Positions 1 to 9,391 of a DNA stretch of 64,000 nt are shown piece after piece. The stretch is from assembly GCF_036327415.1 (NCBI RefSeq), contig NZ_CP123961.1, forward strand, positions 310,001 to 374,000. Reading direction: 5' to 3'. Within the stretch, counting starts at the first letter, position 1. Every line of letters starts with the position of its first letter. The notes beneath the pieces were generated by a model. That model did not search any database, was not told the DNA's origin, and saw nothing but the letters and a program-made list of their open reading frames with translations. Position numbers and translations under genes: made by a program. The DNA comes from Bartonella grahamii subsp. shimonis. Lineage in GTDB: Bacteria; Pseudomonadota; Alphaproteobacteria; Rhizobiales; Rhizobiaceae.

Positions 1-2642
1 AATTACAGAAAGTATCTGGTTTAGATGATGATCTGATCTTACGCCGTTATTTCAACCTTATCGATGCGAGTTTACGAACAAATGCCTTTACGCCTCTTGA
101 CGATGGAAGTCCACGGCGTATTTTAGCCACTAAATTAAATCCGCGCCAAATTGAGGGTTTGCCTGAACCACGCCCTTACCGAGAAATTTTTGTTTATGGA
201 CCAGAAGTTGAAGGAGTCCATTTGCGTTTTGGACCTATCGCTCGTGGCGGAATTCGTTGGTCTGACCGCGCATTAGATTATCGCACCGAAGTCCTCAGCT
301 TAGTCAAAGCCCAACAAGTTAAAAATGCGGTTATTGTTCCTGCGGGTGCAAAAGGTGGATTCTATCCCCATCGGCTTCCCCAAACAAATGATCGTGCTGT
401 CATCATAGAAGCAGCACGACAAGCTTATACAGACTTTATCACGGCTTTGCTTTCCATCACAGACAATCTGATTAATGGCAAAATAAGTTCTCCCCACAAT
501 GTCATCTGTCACGATGACTCTGATCCTTATTTTGTTGTCGCAGCAGACAAAGGGACAGCAACCTTTTCTGACACAGCCAACGCTATCAGCCAAGCAAATC
601 ACTTTTGGCTCGATGATGCTTTTGCCTCTGGAGGCTCAGCAGGTTACGACCACAAAGCCATTGGTATTACAGCTAAAGGTGCATGGGAAGCCGTCAAGAG
701 ACATTTTAGAGAATTATTTAATCACGATATTCAAACAACGCCCTTCACCTGTGTCGGTGTTGGCGATATGTCTGGTGATGTTTTTGGCAATGGAATGCTG
801 CTTTCCAAACAAACAAAATTGATTGCCGCTTTTGATCACCGCGATATCTTTATTGATCCAGATCCAAACATAGACGAAAGCTATGCAGAGCGTATGCGCC
901 TTTTTAAACTTCCTCGCTCCAGCTGGCAAGATTACGATCAAAGCAAATTATCAAAGGGCGGTGGTATCTTCTCACGAAAAGAAAAAACGATTACTCTCTC
1001 ACCTGAAGCAGCACAAGCTATTGGTTTTGAAAAACAAACAGGAACACCCTTTGAAATTATCTCTGCTCTTCTCAAAGCCCCTGTTGATCTTTTATGGTTC
1101 GGCGGCATTGGTACTTATATCCGTGCTGCAACAGAAAATGATGCCCAAGTAGGTGATCGTGCAAATGATGCAATACGCATTACCGGAGAGCAAGTGCGTG
1201 CAAAAATTATTGGCGAAGGGGCTAATCTTGGTGTTACACAACGTGGACGGATTGAATATGTCTCACATGGTGGTCGATGTAATACGGATGCCATTGACAA
1301 TTCTGCTGGTGTAAATTGTTCTGATATTGAGGTCAATCTCAAAATTGTTCTTGCATCAGCACTACGTGCCAAAACGTTAACCCACGAAGAACGCAATAAA
1401 CTCTTAAAGAAAATGACGCCTCAAGTCGAGCAACTCGTCTTACGCAACAATTATCTACAACCCCTTGCTCTTTCTTTGGCGGAAAACCAAAGCGCTACTG
1501 ATTTGCCTTATCAAATACGCTTTATGCACGATTTGGAACAAAAAAAGCTTCTAGATCGCAGAGTTGAAATACTCCCTGATGAACAAATTTTACGACAAAG
1601 AACAACCCAAGGCAAAGGTCTTCTCCGTCCAGAACTCGCCGTTATTTTTGCATATGCTAAATTGACCTTAAAAGAAGAAATTGCTAATAGCTCCATTGTT
1701 GATGATCACTATTTCAATACAACCTTGCTGAACTATTTTCCAACCCAAATTCAAGAAAATTTTAAGAAGGAAGTCATTAATCATCAATTGCGCCGTAATA
1801 TTATCGCAACGCTGATTGCCAACGATATTGTAAATCGTGGAGGCCCTACTTTCGTTAATAGACTACACGATGCAACAGAACAAAAGGCTGAAAATATTAT
1901 TCGCGTTTTCATTGCCATCCGCGATGGTTTTGAAATTCCTCAATTGTCTGAGCAAATTGATAAGCTTGATAATAAAATACCCGGTCTTGTCCAAAACAAA
2001 TTCTACGCAGCAATGACCCCAATGCTCTTTGAAACAACCAATTGGGGTTTGCACAACATAGATCTCTCACGTCCATTAGCAGAAATTGTAAAAACAATAA
2101 AGCAAGCCCGTAGCGTTATTGAAAAAGAGCTTATGCATTCTCATGACAACGACATTAAGCAAAAGATTGAAGAAAAAGCACTACACTATAGCGAAGAAGG
2201 AGCATCAAAAGCATTAGCGAAACAATTAGCTCTCTTGGAAGCTGCTTCAACAATTTGTGATATTTCTTTAATTGCAAAAAAAAGCAACAGTGATCTTATT
2301 AAAACCGCAGAAATCTATTTTTCACTTGCGCAAATCATTCGTATAAACCGAATTAACGAAGCAAGTCGTATAATTCCTGTAGTAGATTATTATGATAGTA
2401 TGGCTTTAAACCAAGCCAAAGAAAATGTTTCTGAAAGCTTACGGCAAATCGTTATGAAAATCCTCAAAAATTACGGAAAGAAAAAAGATCCTTTTGATAC
2501 TTGGAAAAAAACAGAAGAAGATCATATTCATAACATTACAAACCGCATTAGTGCCCTTATTGAAAATGATCTCAATATTTCTCGTTTTACTTTTGCAGCA
2601 GGATTGATTTCTCAACTTCAAAATACTGGCTTTGAAACCTAA
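1..2642 (+). CDS. gdhB: NAD-specific glutamate dehydrogenase, large type, C-terminal part (5' end outside window)
   Basis: The frame is open from the window edge (first full codon at position 3) to a TAA at 2640-2642, so at least 880 residues are present. Enzymes of this family are about 1,500-1,600 residues and oxidatively deaminate glutamate to 2-oxoglutarate with NAD. The catalytic domain is visible: a glycine-rich KGGFYP motif holding the substrate-binding lysine, RGGIRWSDR just before it, and the nucleotide-binding stretch VGVGDMSGDVFGNGM. The long helical C-terminal region typical of the large class follows. TTG at 159 is internal, not the start. A decayed copy of the last codons and stop lies about 150-200 bp downstream. 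Family assignment is firm; the exact symbol differs between genomes. Confidence 0.93.
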   Translation, partial: LQKVSGLDDDLILRRYFNLIDASLRTNAFTPLDDGSPRRILATKLNPRQIEGLPEPRPYREIFVYGPEVEGVHLRFGPIARGGIRWSDRALDYRTEVLSLVKAQQVKNAVIVPAGAKGGFYPHRLPQTNDRAVIIEAARQAYTDFITALLSITDNLINGKISSPHNVICHDDSDPYFVVAADKGTATFSDTANAISQANHFWLDDAFASGGSAGYDHKAIGITAKGAWEAVKRHFRELFNHDIQTTPFTCVGVGDMSGDVFGNGMLLSKQTKLIAAFDHRDIFIDPDPNIDESYAERMRLFKLPRSSWQDYDQSKLSKGGGIFSRKEKTITLSPEAAQAIGFEKQTGTPFEIISALLKAPVDLLWFGGIGTYIRAATENDAQVGDRANDAIRITGEQVRAKIIGEGANLGVTQRGRIEYVSHGGRCNTDAIDNSAGVNCSDIEVNLKIVLASALRAKTLTHEERNKLLKKMTPQVEQLVLRNNYLQPLALSLAENQSATDLPYQIRFMHDLEQKKLLDRRVEILPDEQILRQRTTQGKGLLRPELAVIFAYAKLTLKEEIANSSIVDDHYFNTTLLNYFPTQIQENFKKEVINHQLRRNIIATLIANDIVNRGGPTFVNRLHDATEQKAENIIRVFIAIRDGFEIPQLSEQIDKLDNKIPGLVQNKFYAAMTPMLFETTNWGLHNIDLSRPLAEIVKTIKQARSVIEKELMHSHDNDIKQKIEEKALHYSEEGASKALAKQLALLEAASTICDISLIAKKSNSDLIKTAEIYFSLAQIIRINRINEASRIIPVVDYYDSMALNQAKENVSESLRQIVMKILKNYGKKKDPFDTWKKTEEDHIHNITNRISALIENDLNISRFTFAAGLISQLQNTGFET

Positions 2643-2734
2643 AGCAAATACACAACGTCCCATTCAATCTCCCGTTCTATCCTAGCACAGCAAACCAGCC
2701 AAGATGGAGTGGAAGTTTGCATTTTAGACATAGC

Positions 2735-2860
2735 ACCTAAAATGAGAATCTCGCTATTTATCACAATAGAATTGTTTGCAACAATTTCAAAACGACCATA
2801 GGATTGATTTTTCAATTTAAAAACATAAACTTTCAGACTTAAAAGCAGTACAAAACAGCT
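2735..2860 (+). pseudogene. Degenerate direct copy of the gdhB 3' end
   Basis: The stretch around 2796-2858 (AGGATTGATTTTTCAA, then ACTTTCAGACTTAAAAGC) aligns with the last codons and stop region of the glutamate dehydrogenase gene at about 2600-2660 (AGGATTGATTTCTCAA, then GGCTTTGAAACCTAAAGC), at roughly 70% identity by eye and in the same orientation. Weaker similarity may extend upstream to about 2735. It has no coding capacity of its own. The rest of 2643-2990 shows nothing recognisable. Confidence 0.55.
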
Positions 2861-2989
2861 AAGCTTTTGCTCCCATACTATCCATCCATGACTAATCAGC
2901 AAGAGAAGAAAGAATGAGAGCACTATCCCTCATTTTTAGACAGAACATTCAAAAATAAATTCAAATTTTACTGTCAAATTTCCTTTAAC

Positions 2990-3305
2990 ATAAAAATATA
3001 ATATATTGATTTACAATAATAATTTCATCATTTTTATGTTGAAGGAGAATCTGATATCCTAAGTTTGTCTTATTTCAAATCTGTTTATATTCAATCAATT
3101 AAACTCATTGTCCCTCGCATCTTGCAAATGGGAAAGCTGTATAGATAAAAAACATTAAAGAAAGAACTAAAAATGCCTCTCATAGACCTCCTCAAGTGCC
3201 AAGAGCTGTAGCAAGATTGAGAGCAAGCAAATATAAATAGTTGCGCCCCCGGCTTCTTACTCCATAAGCAAAAAGATGGTGTTGCTTAATGGCTTTATCG
3301 CTGTA
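2990..3305 (+). repeat. Composite dispersed repeat, copy A, module 2
   Basis: It carries the landmarks shared by the family: an AT-rich leader with ATATATTGATTTA, then TATTCAATCAATTAAA, then CATCTTGCAAATGGG, then CTCAAGTGCCAAGAGCTGT, then CATAAGCAAAAAGATGGTG. The next module (TATACCATTCATAGGCAATATCGTGAAATAGG) is at about 3565-3680, separated from this part by an inserted terminal-inverted-repeat element. Confidence 0.7.
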
Positions 3306-3570
3306 GCTTGTCGGCGGGTTTTGTATAATTTGACAGCAGGTTTTATACCAATTTATTTTTTTCAAAGACCTTTCAAAGCCTTCTCTCATTTTTACGATAA
3401 AAACGCTCTTTTTTCTGATTTTCGTAATTTTAGGTGTCAAAATCTATTTTTTACAAAACGCGCATTTAATGGTAAAAAATAACCATAAAAACAACAAATT
3501 ACCACATCTTCTTACCTAATCCCACCTTTTCCCACTTAGTATAAAACCTACTGTCAAACTACAATCACTA
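3303..3570 (+). mobile_element. MITE-like element, copy 1
   Basis: It is bounded by near-perfect inverted repeats at 3329-3348 (TTTGACAGCAGGTTTTATAC) and 3539-3558 (GTATAAAACCTACTGTCAAA). The interior resembles the copies at 29837-30187 and, on the other strand, 4001-4262; shared landmarks are ACCAATTTATTTTTT, CAAAGACCTTTCAAAGCCTTCTC, a GACAAAAC/ACAAAAC ... GCATTTAATG block and CCTAATCCCACC. It has no transposase and no credible gene. It sits inside a composite repeat copy, between modules 2 and 3. Confidence 0.7.
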
Positions 3571-3906
3571 TACCATTCATAGGCAATATCGTGAAATAGG
3601 AAGTACTGAGAAATATCTTTTAACAAATGCGTAAATATGCAATACAAATATATTCTATTTTACGTGGAAAACATATGGCTTCATTAAAAAACATAAGAAA
3701 CAAAAAATATGCTTAATCATTATTTTAAAAGATGTGACTGTAACTACTTTTGAAAAGCGTAAAATCGAATAAAAAATGACAGTAAAGATGGATGTCCATT
3801 TTCTCCTTTAGAACTTCATATTCTCCTCCAGCTAGCCTGTTTTATTTATTTCAGAGGTTACCCTAAACAGACACATGCAATATACTCAAATTCCATACAT
3901 AAAGAA
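3565..3906 (+). other. Spacer with composite-repeat module 3, then unassigned AT-rich sequence
   Basis: Positions 3565-3680 match module 3 of the composite repeat (ACCATTCATAGGCAATATCGTG, with counterparts at 25375, 32040 and 56475). From 3680 to 3906 I see no gene, RNA or clear repeat. Confidence 0.5.
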
Positions 3907-3998
3907 AAAAGGTTCCTAACACGGCGCTACACCACCTGTATAAAAAGGCAATTCAGCATACTTTAAAATGTCACTTTTTCCACAAACACTGTTGCTAT
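3907..3998 (-). pseudogene. Degenerate direct copy of an internal DUF2125 gene segment
   Basis: Positions 3907-3998 align with 4498-4590 inside the neighbouring DUF2125 gene. Both contain ACCACCTGTAT, then GCAATTCA or TCAATTCA, then CACTTTTTCCA, then a CTGTTGC block, at roughly 80% identity by eye and in the same orientation. The copy lies downstream of the gene's stop codon, on the far side of a MITE-like element. Confidence 0.75.
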
Positions 3999-4000
3999 AT

Positions 4001-4262
4001 GTAGTTTGACATAAAATTTTGCACTAAGTTAAAAAGGAAGGCGTAGTGAGGAGCAGGTGGTAATTTTTTATTTTTATAGCTATTTTTTTTACCATTAAAT
4101 ACGTGTTTTGTCAAAATAGATTTTGATACCTAAAATTACGAAAAAAGTGTGAAAATCTGAAAAAATCGCAATTTGGTGGTAAAAATGAAAAAAGTCCTTG
4201 AAAGGTCTTTGAAGACGCTTGAAAAATCCTTTGAAAAAAGTGAATTGGTACAAAACCTAAAG
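4001..4262 (-). mobile_element. MITE-like element, copy 3 (reverse orientation)
   Basis: Read on the minus strand it matches the copies at 3303-3570 and 29837-30187. One end (4005-4024, TTTGACATAAAATTTTGCAC, preceded by TGTAG) is a degenerate form of the terminal repeat. The other end keeps only its inner 12 bases (GTACAAAACCTA at 4248-4259) and then passes into the DUF2125 coding sequence. The TAG stop of that gene, the complement of 4257-4259, lies within the conserved terminal bases. Confidence 0.65.
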
Positions 4263-5420
4263 CGGAGCAAGACGACCAAGTTTTAAAAAACCTAATTTTA
4301 CCCACCCATTGTTAATGAGCAAGGGGAGAACGGGAGCGCCATCGGCATTTTTAGGCAGTGCACCCAAAATAAAAAATAACGCTTGAAGATTATTGTCCTG
4401 CGCGGGAAATAAACGCTGCAAAGTGTTAAGAAACTTCATGGGCTGAATATGGACAAGTTCGAATTCTGCTGTCAAATATCCTTCTTCATCAAAAGAAAAA
4501 GGTCCACTAATACGTAACCCACCACCTGTATGAAAAGTCAATTCACCTTGCTTTAAAAGCCCACTTTTTCCATACAGTCGCTGTTGCCAATTTTTTCCTT
4601 CATCTTCAGACAAAAAAGAGATGTCATTTAAAATCACTTTCAAGTTACCATCAATTTTTGGGACATCAACAAAAGAAGATGTAAAAATTAGAGAAACATC
4701 AAAACCGTCAAAAGTTATATTTCCCAATAAATCATTCTTTTCATGTTTCAGATCAAAGCGCAAAAATTCTGCCGTTATTTTTTGAGGCGTATCTTTTGTC
4801 TCTAACGGCTGAGTAATCATGTCATGCGTATTTTGCAAAGATGCTTGATCTTCTACATTTTCCTGTGTCGTTTTTTTATCTGTTCTTTGTGCTCCTAATG
4901 CTTCTTGGGGCTTTTGATCTTCAAGGGAAGAGGAAAGAGGTGAAATTTCAAGCCCTTCAGCTATAAACTTCAATGTTTTACCCGTTTTCCAATAAGGTTC
5001 TGTTTCAATAACCAAATTGCGCCAACGCGATACTATGGAAGTTTGTCCGGAAAAAACAATTGATGCAGGAGAATGAACATTAAACTCAACCAAATGAGGT
5101 GCATAAATTGGTGCACCAGCTGTCAAACGCCCTGTCGATAAGGAAACCCCATGTAAAGGCCAAGAAAATTGGAAATTGTCGCAAACAACACCGATACGTA
5201 AAGGATAACCATCTTTACGCACATTACCACATACCGCCGCCATATTATAGGAAGACGCTTTTGCAAATATATCAGAAACTTGGTCTTCTATTTTACGTGA
5301 AAAAAAAACCCAGAGTGCGCTATAAATAAATATCAGAGCAAGACAAACGAGCCCACAAATTAAATAGCTCAAAGAAAAACTTTTTTGTGATGACGATATT
5401 TGAAAGGATTTAGACAACAT
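4257..5420 (-). CDS. DUF2125 domain protein, membrane anchored
   Basis: The product is 387 residues, of unknown function, in a family found in alphaproteobacteria. A single hydrophobic segment at about residues 18-42 anchors it, with the remainder predicted periplasmic. The early region contains the family's cysteine pair (AAVCGNVRKDGYPLRIGVVCDNF). A low-complexity, charged linker follows at about residues 155-215, then a beta-rich C-terminal half. It has no clear operon partner: the spacer to the next minus-strand gene upstream is 315 bp and filled by a repeat. Its stop codon lies inside the end of a MITE-like element, so the C-terminus may have been trimmed by that insertion. Confidence 0.8.
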   Translation of the reverse strand: MLSKSFQISSSQKSFSLSYLICGLVCLALIFIYSALWVFFSRKIEDQVSDIFAKASSYNMAAVCGNVRKDGYPLRIGVVCDNFQFSWPLHGVSLSTGRLTAGAPIYAPHLVEFNVHSPASIVFSGQTSIVSRWRNLVIETEPYWKTGKTLKFIAEGLEISPLSSSLEDQKPQEALGAQRTDKKTTQENVEDQASLQNTHDMITQPLETKDTPQKITAEFLRFDLKHEKNDLLGNITFDGFDVSLIFTSSFVDVPKIDGNLKVILNDISFLSEDEGKNWQQRLYGKSGLLKQGELTFHTGGGLRISGPFSFDEEGYLTAEFELVHIQPMKFLNTLQRLFPAQDNNLQALFFILGALPKNADGAPVLPLLINNGWVKLGFLKLGRLAPL

Positions 5421-5464
5421 TAAAACTTTCTTTATCTCTTAACTTCCTCCCCACCCTAAAAAGG

Positions 5465-5722
5465 ACAAAGATTCTTAACCACAGTCAGTTTATAAACAAT
5501 CCAACTTCTTAATCGACCGGATTTTATCTACTGATCACTTCAAGGAGTCCCTATACATCGTTCTAAAGTACAGTATCTCATAAGTCTACCCACCAAGATC
5601 TTTTTAAGAAAATCCGTTACACTCTCTAACAAAAAATACCTCGTGTGTAAAGTTTTACATGAGTTTTCTATCTCCACCTTAAACGATACTGTTTTACAGC
5701 ACAACAAGAACGATAATGAATA
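5465..5722 (+). repeat. Composite repeat, short form (modules 1 and 4)
   Basis: The stretch opens with module 1 (CAAAGATTCTTAACC, TTTATAAACAATCCAA) and ends with module 4 (AAAAAATACC, TGTAAAGTTTTACA, CCTTAAACGATACTG, CAGCACAACAAG). Modules 2 and 3, present in the long copies at 24962 and 56030, are missing. It ends about 14 bp before the stop of the amidotransferase gene and fills most of the 5421-5735 spacer. Confidence 0.65.
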
Positions 5723-5735
5723 GTGTTTCCAACAC

Positions 5736-6482
5736 TCACACAAATGCGGTCGGTACACAAAAAATCTGTCGTAATGCACCTTCAAACCATTGGCTTAAAG
5801 CTTGATCATAAATTAAACGACCTTTCAAATGTGCACAAGCAGGTTGAGCACCTTTTTCAGTCAATTTATGTGCCGAACGCACGACCAACCGCCGCATCAT
5901 AGCACGTGTAAACTCAGCATGAAATTGCAAACCCCATGCATTGTTTCCATAACGAAAAGCTTGTGTAGGATATGTATGCCCTGTTGCCAAAAGCATTGCC
6001 TCTTTCGGTAAATCATAAATACCTTCATCATGGAAATGATAGACCATTTCTGGCCAATTCATTAATTCCTTCCCATGAGGAGTTGCTTCTAGTGGATACC
6101 AGCCGACTTCAACAGTCCCATCACTTCTTGTACCAACGCGCCCCCCTAGATTTCGCGCTAACATTTGTGCTCCAAGACAAATACCCAAAAAAGGCTTATT
6201 TTCCTTTAGTGATAACGAAATCCAATCAATTTCCTCACCAATATAGGCTTCGCTGTCATTCACACTCATCGGTCCCCCCAAAATAACAACACCGGCATAA
6301 TGCTCTAATGTATCAGGGAGTTTTTGTCCAAAAATAGGACGATAAATATCAAGAACAAAACCATTTTGTTGTAAAAATTTTCCCAAACGACCAGTATAGG
6401 TAGACCGCCGATGAATAACAACAGCAATCCTTGGTTTGTTATTTTTTTGTTTTTTATCAAGACATCTCTGATTTAAAAACAT
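5736..6482 (-). CDS. Class I glutamine amidotransferase domain protein
   Basis: The product is 248 residues and resembles the stand-alone GATase (GuaA N-domain-like) family. The nucleophile is Cys102 in the elbow FLGICLGAQM; His188 and Glu190 in FHAEF complete the triad. The oxyanion strand is VVILGGPMSV. The family hydrolyses glutamine to supply ammonia or acts on gamma-glutamyl compounds; the acceptor cannot be read from sequence. It stands alone, with repeats downstream and the HemY-like gene 144 bp upstream. An alternative start cannot be excluded because the first 16 residues are lysine-rich and unconserved in appearance. Confidence 0.85.
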   Translation of the reverse strand: MFLNQRCLDKKQKNNKPRIAVVIHRRSTYTGRLGKFLQQNGFVLDIYRPIFGQKLPDTLEHYAGVVILGGPMSVNDSEAYIGEEIDWISLSLKENKPFLGICLGAQMLARNLGGRVGTRSDGTVEVGWYPLEATPHGKELMNWPEMVYHFHDEGIYDLPKEAMLLATGHTYPTQAFRYGNNAWGLQFHAEFTRAMMRRLVVRSAHKLTEKGAQPACAHLKGRLIYDQALSQWFEGALRQIFCVPTAFV

Positions 6483-6626
6483 TTTTTAACCAATCACCTC
6501 TGCAACCAAGCAAAACTTCATTTTTAAAGCATAAGAGAATAATTTTATTGGACAAGACTAACGATGTTTTTTTCTAGGTTAATTGTTTCTTCTGAGAAAA
6601 CACTCGTATTATCACATTGGTGCAAT

Positions 6627-8186
6627 TTAAAATAAACGAAACTTTTTCCTCGATAAAGATGTTTCTTCTTCTGTTTTAACCCCTGGATTATCAACATTTA
6701 AGTGTGTTTGACTGAACATTTTTATATCTTGTTCTTTTATATCTTGTTTCTCCACCTGCGCATTATGCAAAAAAGAATCGTCTATAGGTGTTAATTTTTC
6801 AAGCTTCTTATCTTCAACACCATCACTTTTTTCCATAATATACTCTTTGTGTTGCTTTTTCGGCATAATATTGTCCGCCTCTAATGTGAGAGAAGGCATA
6901 CAAGGAGGCGCCTTCCATTCAAAACAGCCCAAACGTCCACTGATTGGAGAAACCGCTGACCAAGAAGAAAAAATGGACCCATCACACATCCATACTGGAT
7001 CACGTTCAGCACGAAGTGCTAAAGAAAGCCATTGACGCACAACACCTTGATTGTTTCCCTGTGCCTCTTCAATATCTGCCAGCAATAAATAAACACTTTC
7101 CCGTGGATGATACTCTAATGCTTTTTGTGCCTTCTCTCTTGCTAATGCTGTTTCACCAGCATCCAAAGCTGCTTTAGCAATAAGGAAAGCCGATTCAAAT
7201 GCATCTTTATTATAAGAAGCAAGTGTCTTAGCCCTTTTCAATCGCCCAACGGCTCCTTCTTCTCTTTCAAGATAAAGCGTCCCCAAATCAGGATGAGGAT
7301 TCTTTTGCCAAGCCGCTATAATCATTTTATCTGCTTTACGCGTTTCATTTAACTTATAAAGAATATCACCAGCAATAACTATTACTGGAACAAAATCAGG
7401 TGCCAATTTATGGGCTTTCAAAATGACTTCACGTGCTTGTACAGGATGTGTATCAAACAAAGAAAGTGCCTGCCCACTTAATAATAAAACCTGTATATGT
7501 TGCCGCTCTGGAGTCGCGCGAACAGAATGCGGAAGAGCTTTTTGCGCTCTTTCAAAAATAGTAAGTGCCTTATCCCATTTACCTTCAGCACTTAACCGAT
7601 CAAGCACCGCCTGATGCGCCCATAAAAGTGCTGGCGATAAAATCAGCGCCTCTTCGGCATATTGTTGCGCTGCCTCATAAGCTTTACTCTTCATCGCTTC
7701 ACAAAATAAACCATAAAGTCCAGCCAATTTTGTCGGATCTTCCTTTCTCATCTCCTCATAAAGGCCGATGGCGCGAACAGAGTTATTTTGTAAAGACAAG
7801 GTTTGCGCTTGTAAGAGTTTTACCAATGGCTCTTGTTTTTCTGCAAGATATTTAGCAACCCGTGCTTCCATTTTTTGTGCAACCATACTATCACCAGCAA
7901 AAGTCGCAAGAATCCCCTTTGAAAGAGCTTCATAACCACGCTTTTGATGGCGTTTATAAAAATAATTGGAAAGAGCACTCGGTATGGAAAAAAAGAAAGA
8001 CAATAGCCACCATAAAAGCACCAGCGTTACAAAAAATAAAATAAGCACACTTAACACTGTAAGCAATGAAGCAGAAAATCTGAAATGCAAAAATGTGAGA
8101 ACAAAAATACCATTGTGATTAGCAACCCACGCGAAAGCTAAACCGAGGATACAAACAACAAAAGTATAAATAAAAACACGTATCAT
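6627..8186 (-). CDS. hemY: HemY-like membrane TPR protein
   Basis: The product is 519 residues. Two hydrophobic segments near the N-terminus (about residues 3-25 and 40-66) are followed by the HemY_N region (KRGYEALSKGILATFAGD) and a long TPR-type helical part to about residue 390. The tail of about 90 residues is charged and low in complexity (repeated KEQDIK). Despite the name, this is not the protoporphyrinogen oxidase of Bacillus; its role in tetrapyrrole or envelope biology is unsettled. It starts 11 bp after the stop of the Mic60-like gene, so the two are probably co-transcribed, the usual alphaproteobacterial pair. Confidence 0.85.
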   Translation of the reverse strand: MIRVFIYTFVVCILGLAFAWVANHNGIFVLTFLHFRFSASLLTVLSVLILFFVTLVLLWWLLSFFFSIPSALSNYFYKRHQKRGYEALSKGILATFAGDSMVAQKMEARVAKYLAEKQEPLVKLLQAQTLSLQNNSVRAIGLYEEMRKEDPTKLAGLYGLFCEAMKSKAYEAAQQYAEEALILSPALLWAHQAVLDRLSAEGKWDKALTIFERAQKALPHSVRATPERQHIQVLLLSGQALSLFDTHPVQAREVILKAHKLAPDFVPVIVIAGDILYKLNETRKADKMIIAAWQKNPHPDLGTLYLEREEGAVGRLKRAKTLASYNKDAFESAFLIAKAALDAGETALAREKAQKALEYHPRESVYLLLADIEEAQGNNQGVVRQWLSLALRAERDPVWMCDGSIFSSWSAVSPISGRLGCFEWKAPPCMPSLTLEADNIMPKKQHKEYIMEKSDGVEDKKLEKLTPIDDSFLHNAQVEKQDIKEQDIKMFSQTHLNVDNPGVKTEEETSLSRKKFRLF

Positions 8187-8197
8187 CTTGGGCCTAT

Positions 8198-9391
8198 TTA
8201 CATCTTTGTTGCCTTAAAAGATCCTTGTTGCACAGACAATAACAATTGCTGCAACAACTGCTGAATAGCAATATGTCTTTCAAGCTGCTTAACAAAATCC
8301 ATTGAAATATCTTTTGCACTTTGGGGCAATGATTGCCATTCGCTCAAAGCCTTTTCGTAATCACCAGCTTGAATGGCAACTTCCATGCGTGCCGCAACAG
8401 CTCCCAGCGTTGTCCCTTTAACATTTCCAATTGGTCGCGAAACAATGAGCCCTTTTATCCACGCTAAAATTCGGTCAAAAAAACCAGCATCTGACGCAAC
8501 AATATTTTGCGTACCAACAATTGCATCGGCAACATGAGCAAAATCAACCGAAAGTTGTGCTGAACTTGGAAGACCCACAGTAGCTGTTTTTTGCAACACA
8601 TCAAGTCCATCAATCGAAGGCGATAATTGCTGTAACAGCTTTAATTCATTATTATAAGATCCACCACGCTCTACAGCATTTTTTAATGAACTAATCGCTG
8701 TAAAGAGCGCGGTATCTATTTCTCTTTTCTCAATATTTTTAACAGCAGTTTCTTCCTGTAGTGCTTCTAACTGTTGTTTTAACGCAGCAAGATCATTTGC
8801 ATTGCTCTGCCCGACAGACAAAGCCGTCTCTATCTCTTTCGACTCTCTAACAAAAGTTTGTACAATTGCTTCAAGAGCTTTTACTTTTTCCTCTAAAATC
8901 ACAAAAGATTTTTTGCTTTCTTCTTTCGATAGTTCATCGTTTTCCGTTGTTTTAAACTGTTGTGATGAAAAAGAAGAAAACTCTTTTTTTAACGCATCGA
9001 TTTCTTGAAGGACCCACCTCAATTGTTCCTTTGTGTCTTCACCTTGACTTTTTGCGGCTTCAGCAATTTGCAAAGCTTTTTCCCCCCCAGTAGAATTTTC
9101 CACAAAAGGAGAAGGAAAAAAACCAGCCCACTGAAGCCCCATAAAAATTCCCAAAGCAATGAATCCCCCTAAAATCCCAGAAAGGGACAAGAAAAGCCAA
9201 GTTGTACTAGAGGTACTTTTATCCTGACTTTGTATATTCTGTTTTTCTCGCGCATGAGATTCTACAGAATTGTAGATTTCTTCCTCTGAATCATGGGAAA
9301 CAGCTTCATGTTCTATAACTGGTTTCTTACGGCGCGTACCAGTATAATGTGGTTTAACTTTTGGTTTTGAAGAATCGACCATCTCTGTCAC
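8198..9391 (-). CDS. Mic60/mitofilin-like inner-membrane protein (COG4223 type)
   Basis: The product is 397 residues. An acidic cytoplasmic head (about residues 1-62) precedes one transmembrane helix (about 63-90) and a coiled coil (about 110-240). The C-terminal domain (about 290-390) contains the GxxxGxVAARMEVAIQAGDYEKALSEW region of mitofilins. Bacterial Mic60 shapes intracytoplasmic or inner membranes and can contact outer-membrane proteins. The usual neighbours hemC and hemD are missing upstream. The longest frame begins with GTG; an ATG three codons later (9382) is also possible. Confidence 0.82.
   Translation of the reverse strand: MTEMVDSSKPKVKPHYTGTRRKKPVIEHEAVSHDSEEEIYNSVESHAREKQNIQSQDKSTSSTTWLFLSLSGILGGFIALGIFMGLQWAGFFPSPFVENSTGGEKALQIAEAAKSQGEDTKEQLRWVLQEIDALKKEFSSFSSQQFKTTENDELSKEESKKSFVILEEKVKALEAIVQTFVRESKEIETALSVGQSNANDLAALKQQLEALQEETAVKNIEKREIDTALFTAISSLKNAVERGGSYNNELKLLQQLSPSIDGLDVLQKTATVGLPSSAQLSVDFAHVADAIVGTQNIVASDAGFFDRILAWIKGLIVSRPIGNVKGTTLGAVAARMEVAIQAGDYEKALSEWQSLPQSAKDISMDFVKQLERHIAIQQLLQQLLLSVQQGSFKATKM

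Noticed and set aside
499..822. Other-frame open stretches inside gdhB, lysA, phaAB, sucA and similar genes
   Set aside because: They overlap genes with strong family motifs in the main frame and have no family likeness of their own.
3276..3482. 68-codon plus-strand frame, with similar frames at 29795-30108 and (minus) 4111-4305
   Set aside because: They are translations of the MITE-like element. Amino-acid similarity between them only reflects the DNA repeat, and there are no consistent starts or lengths.
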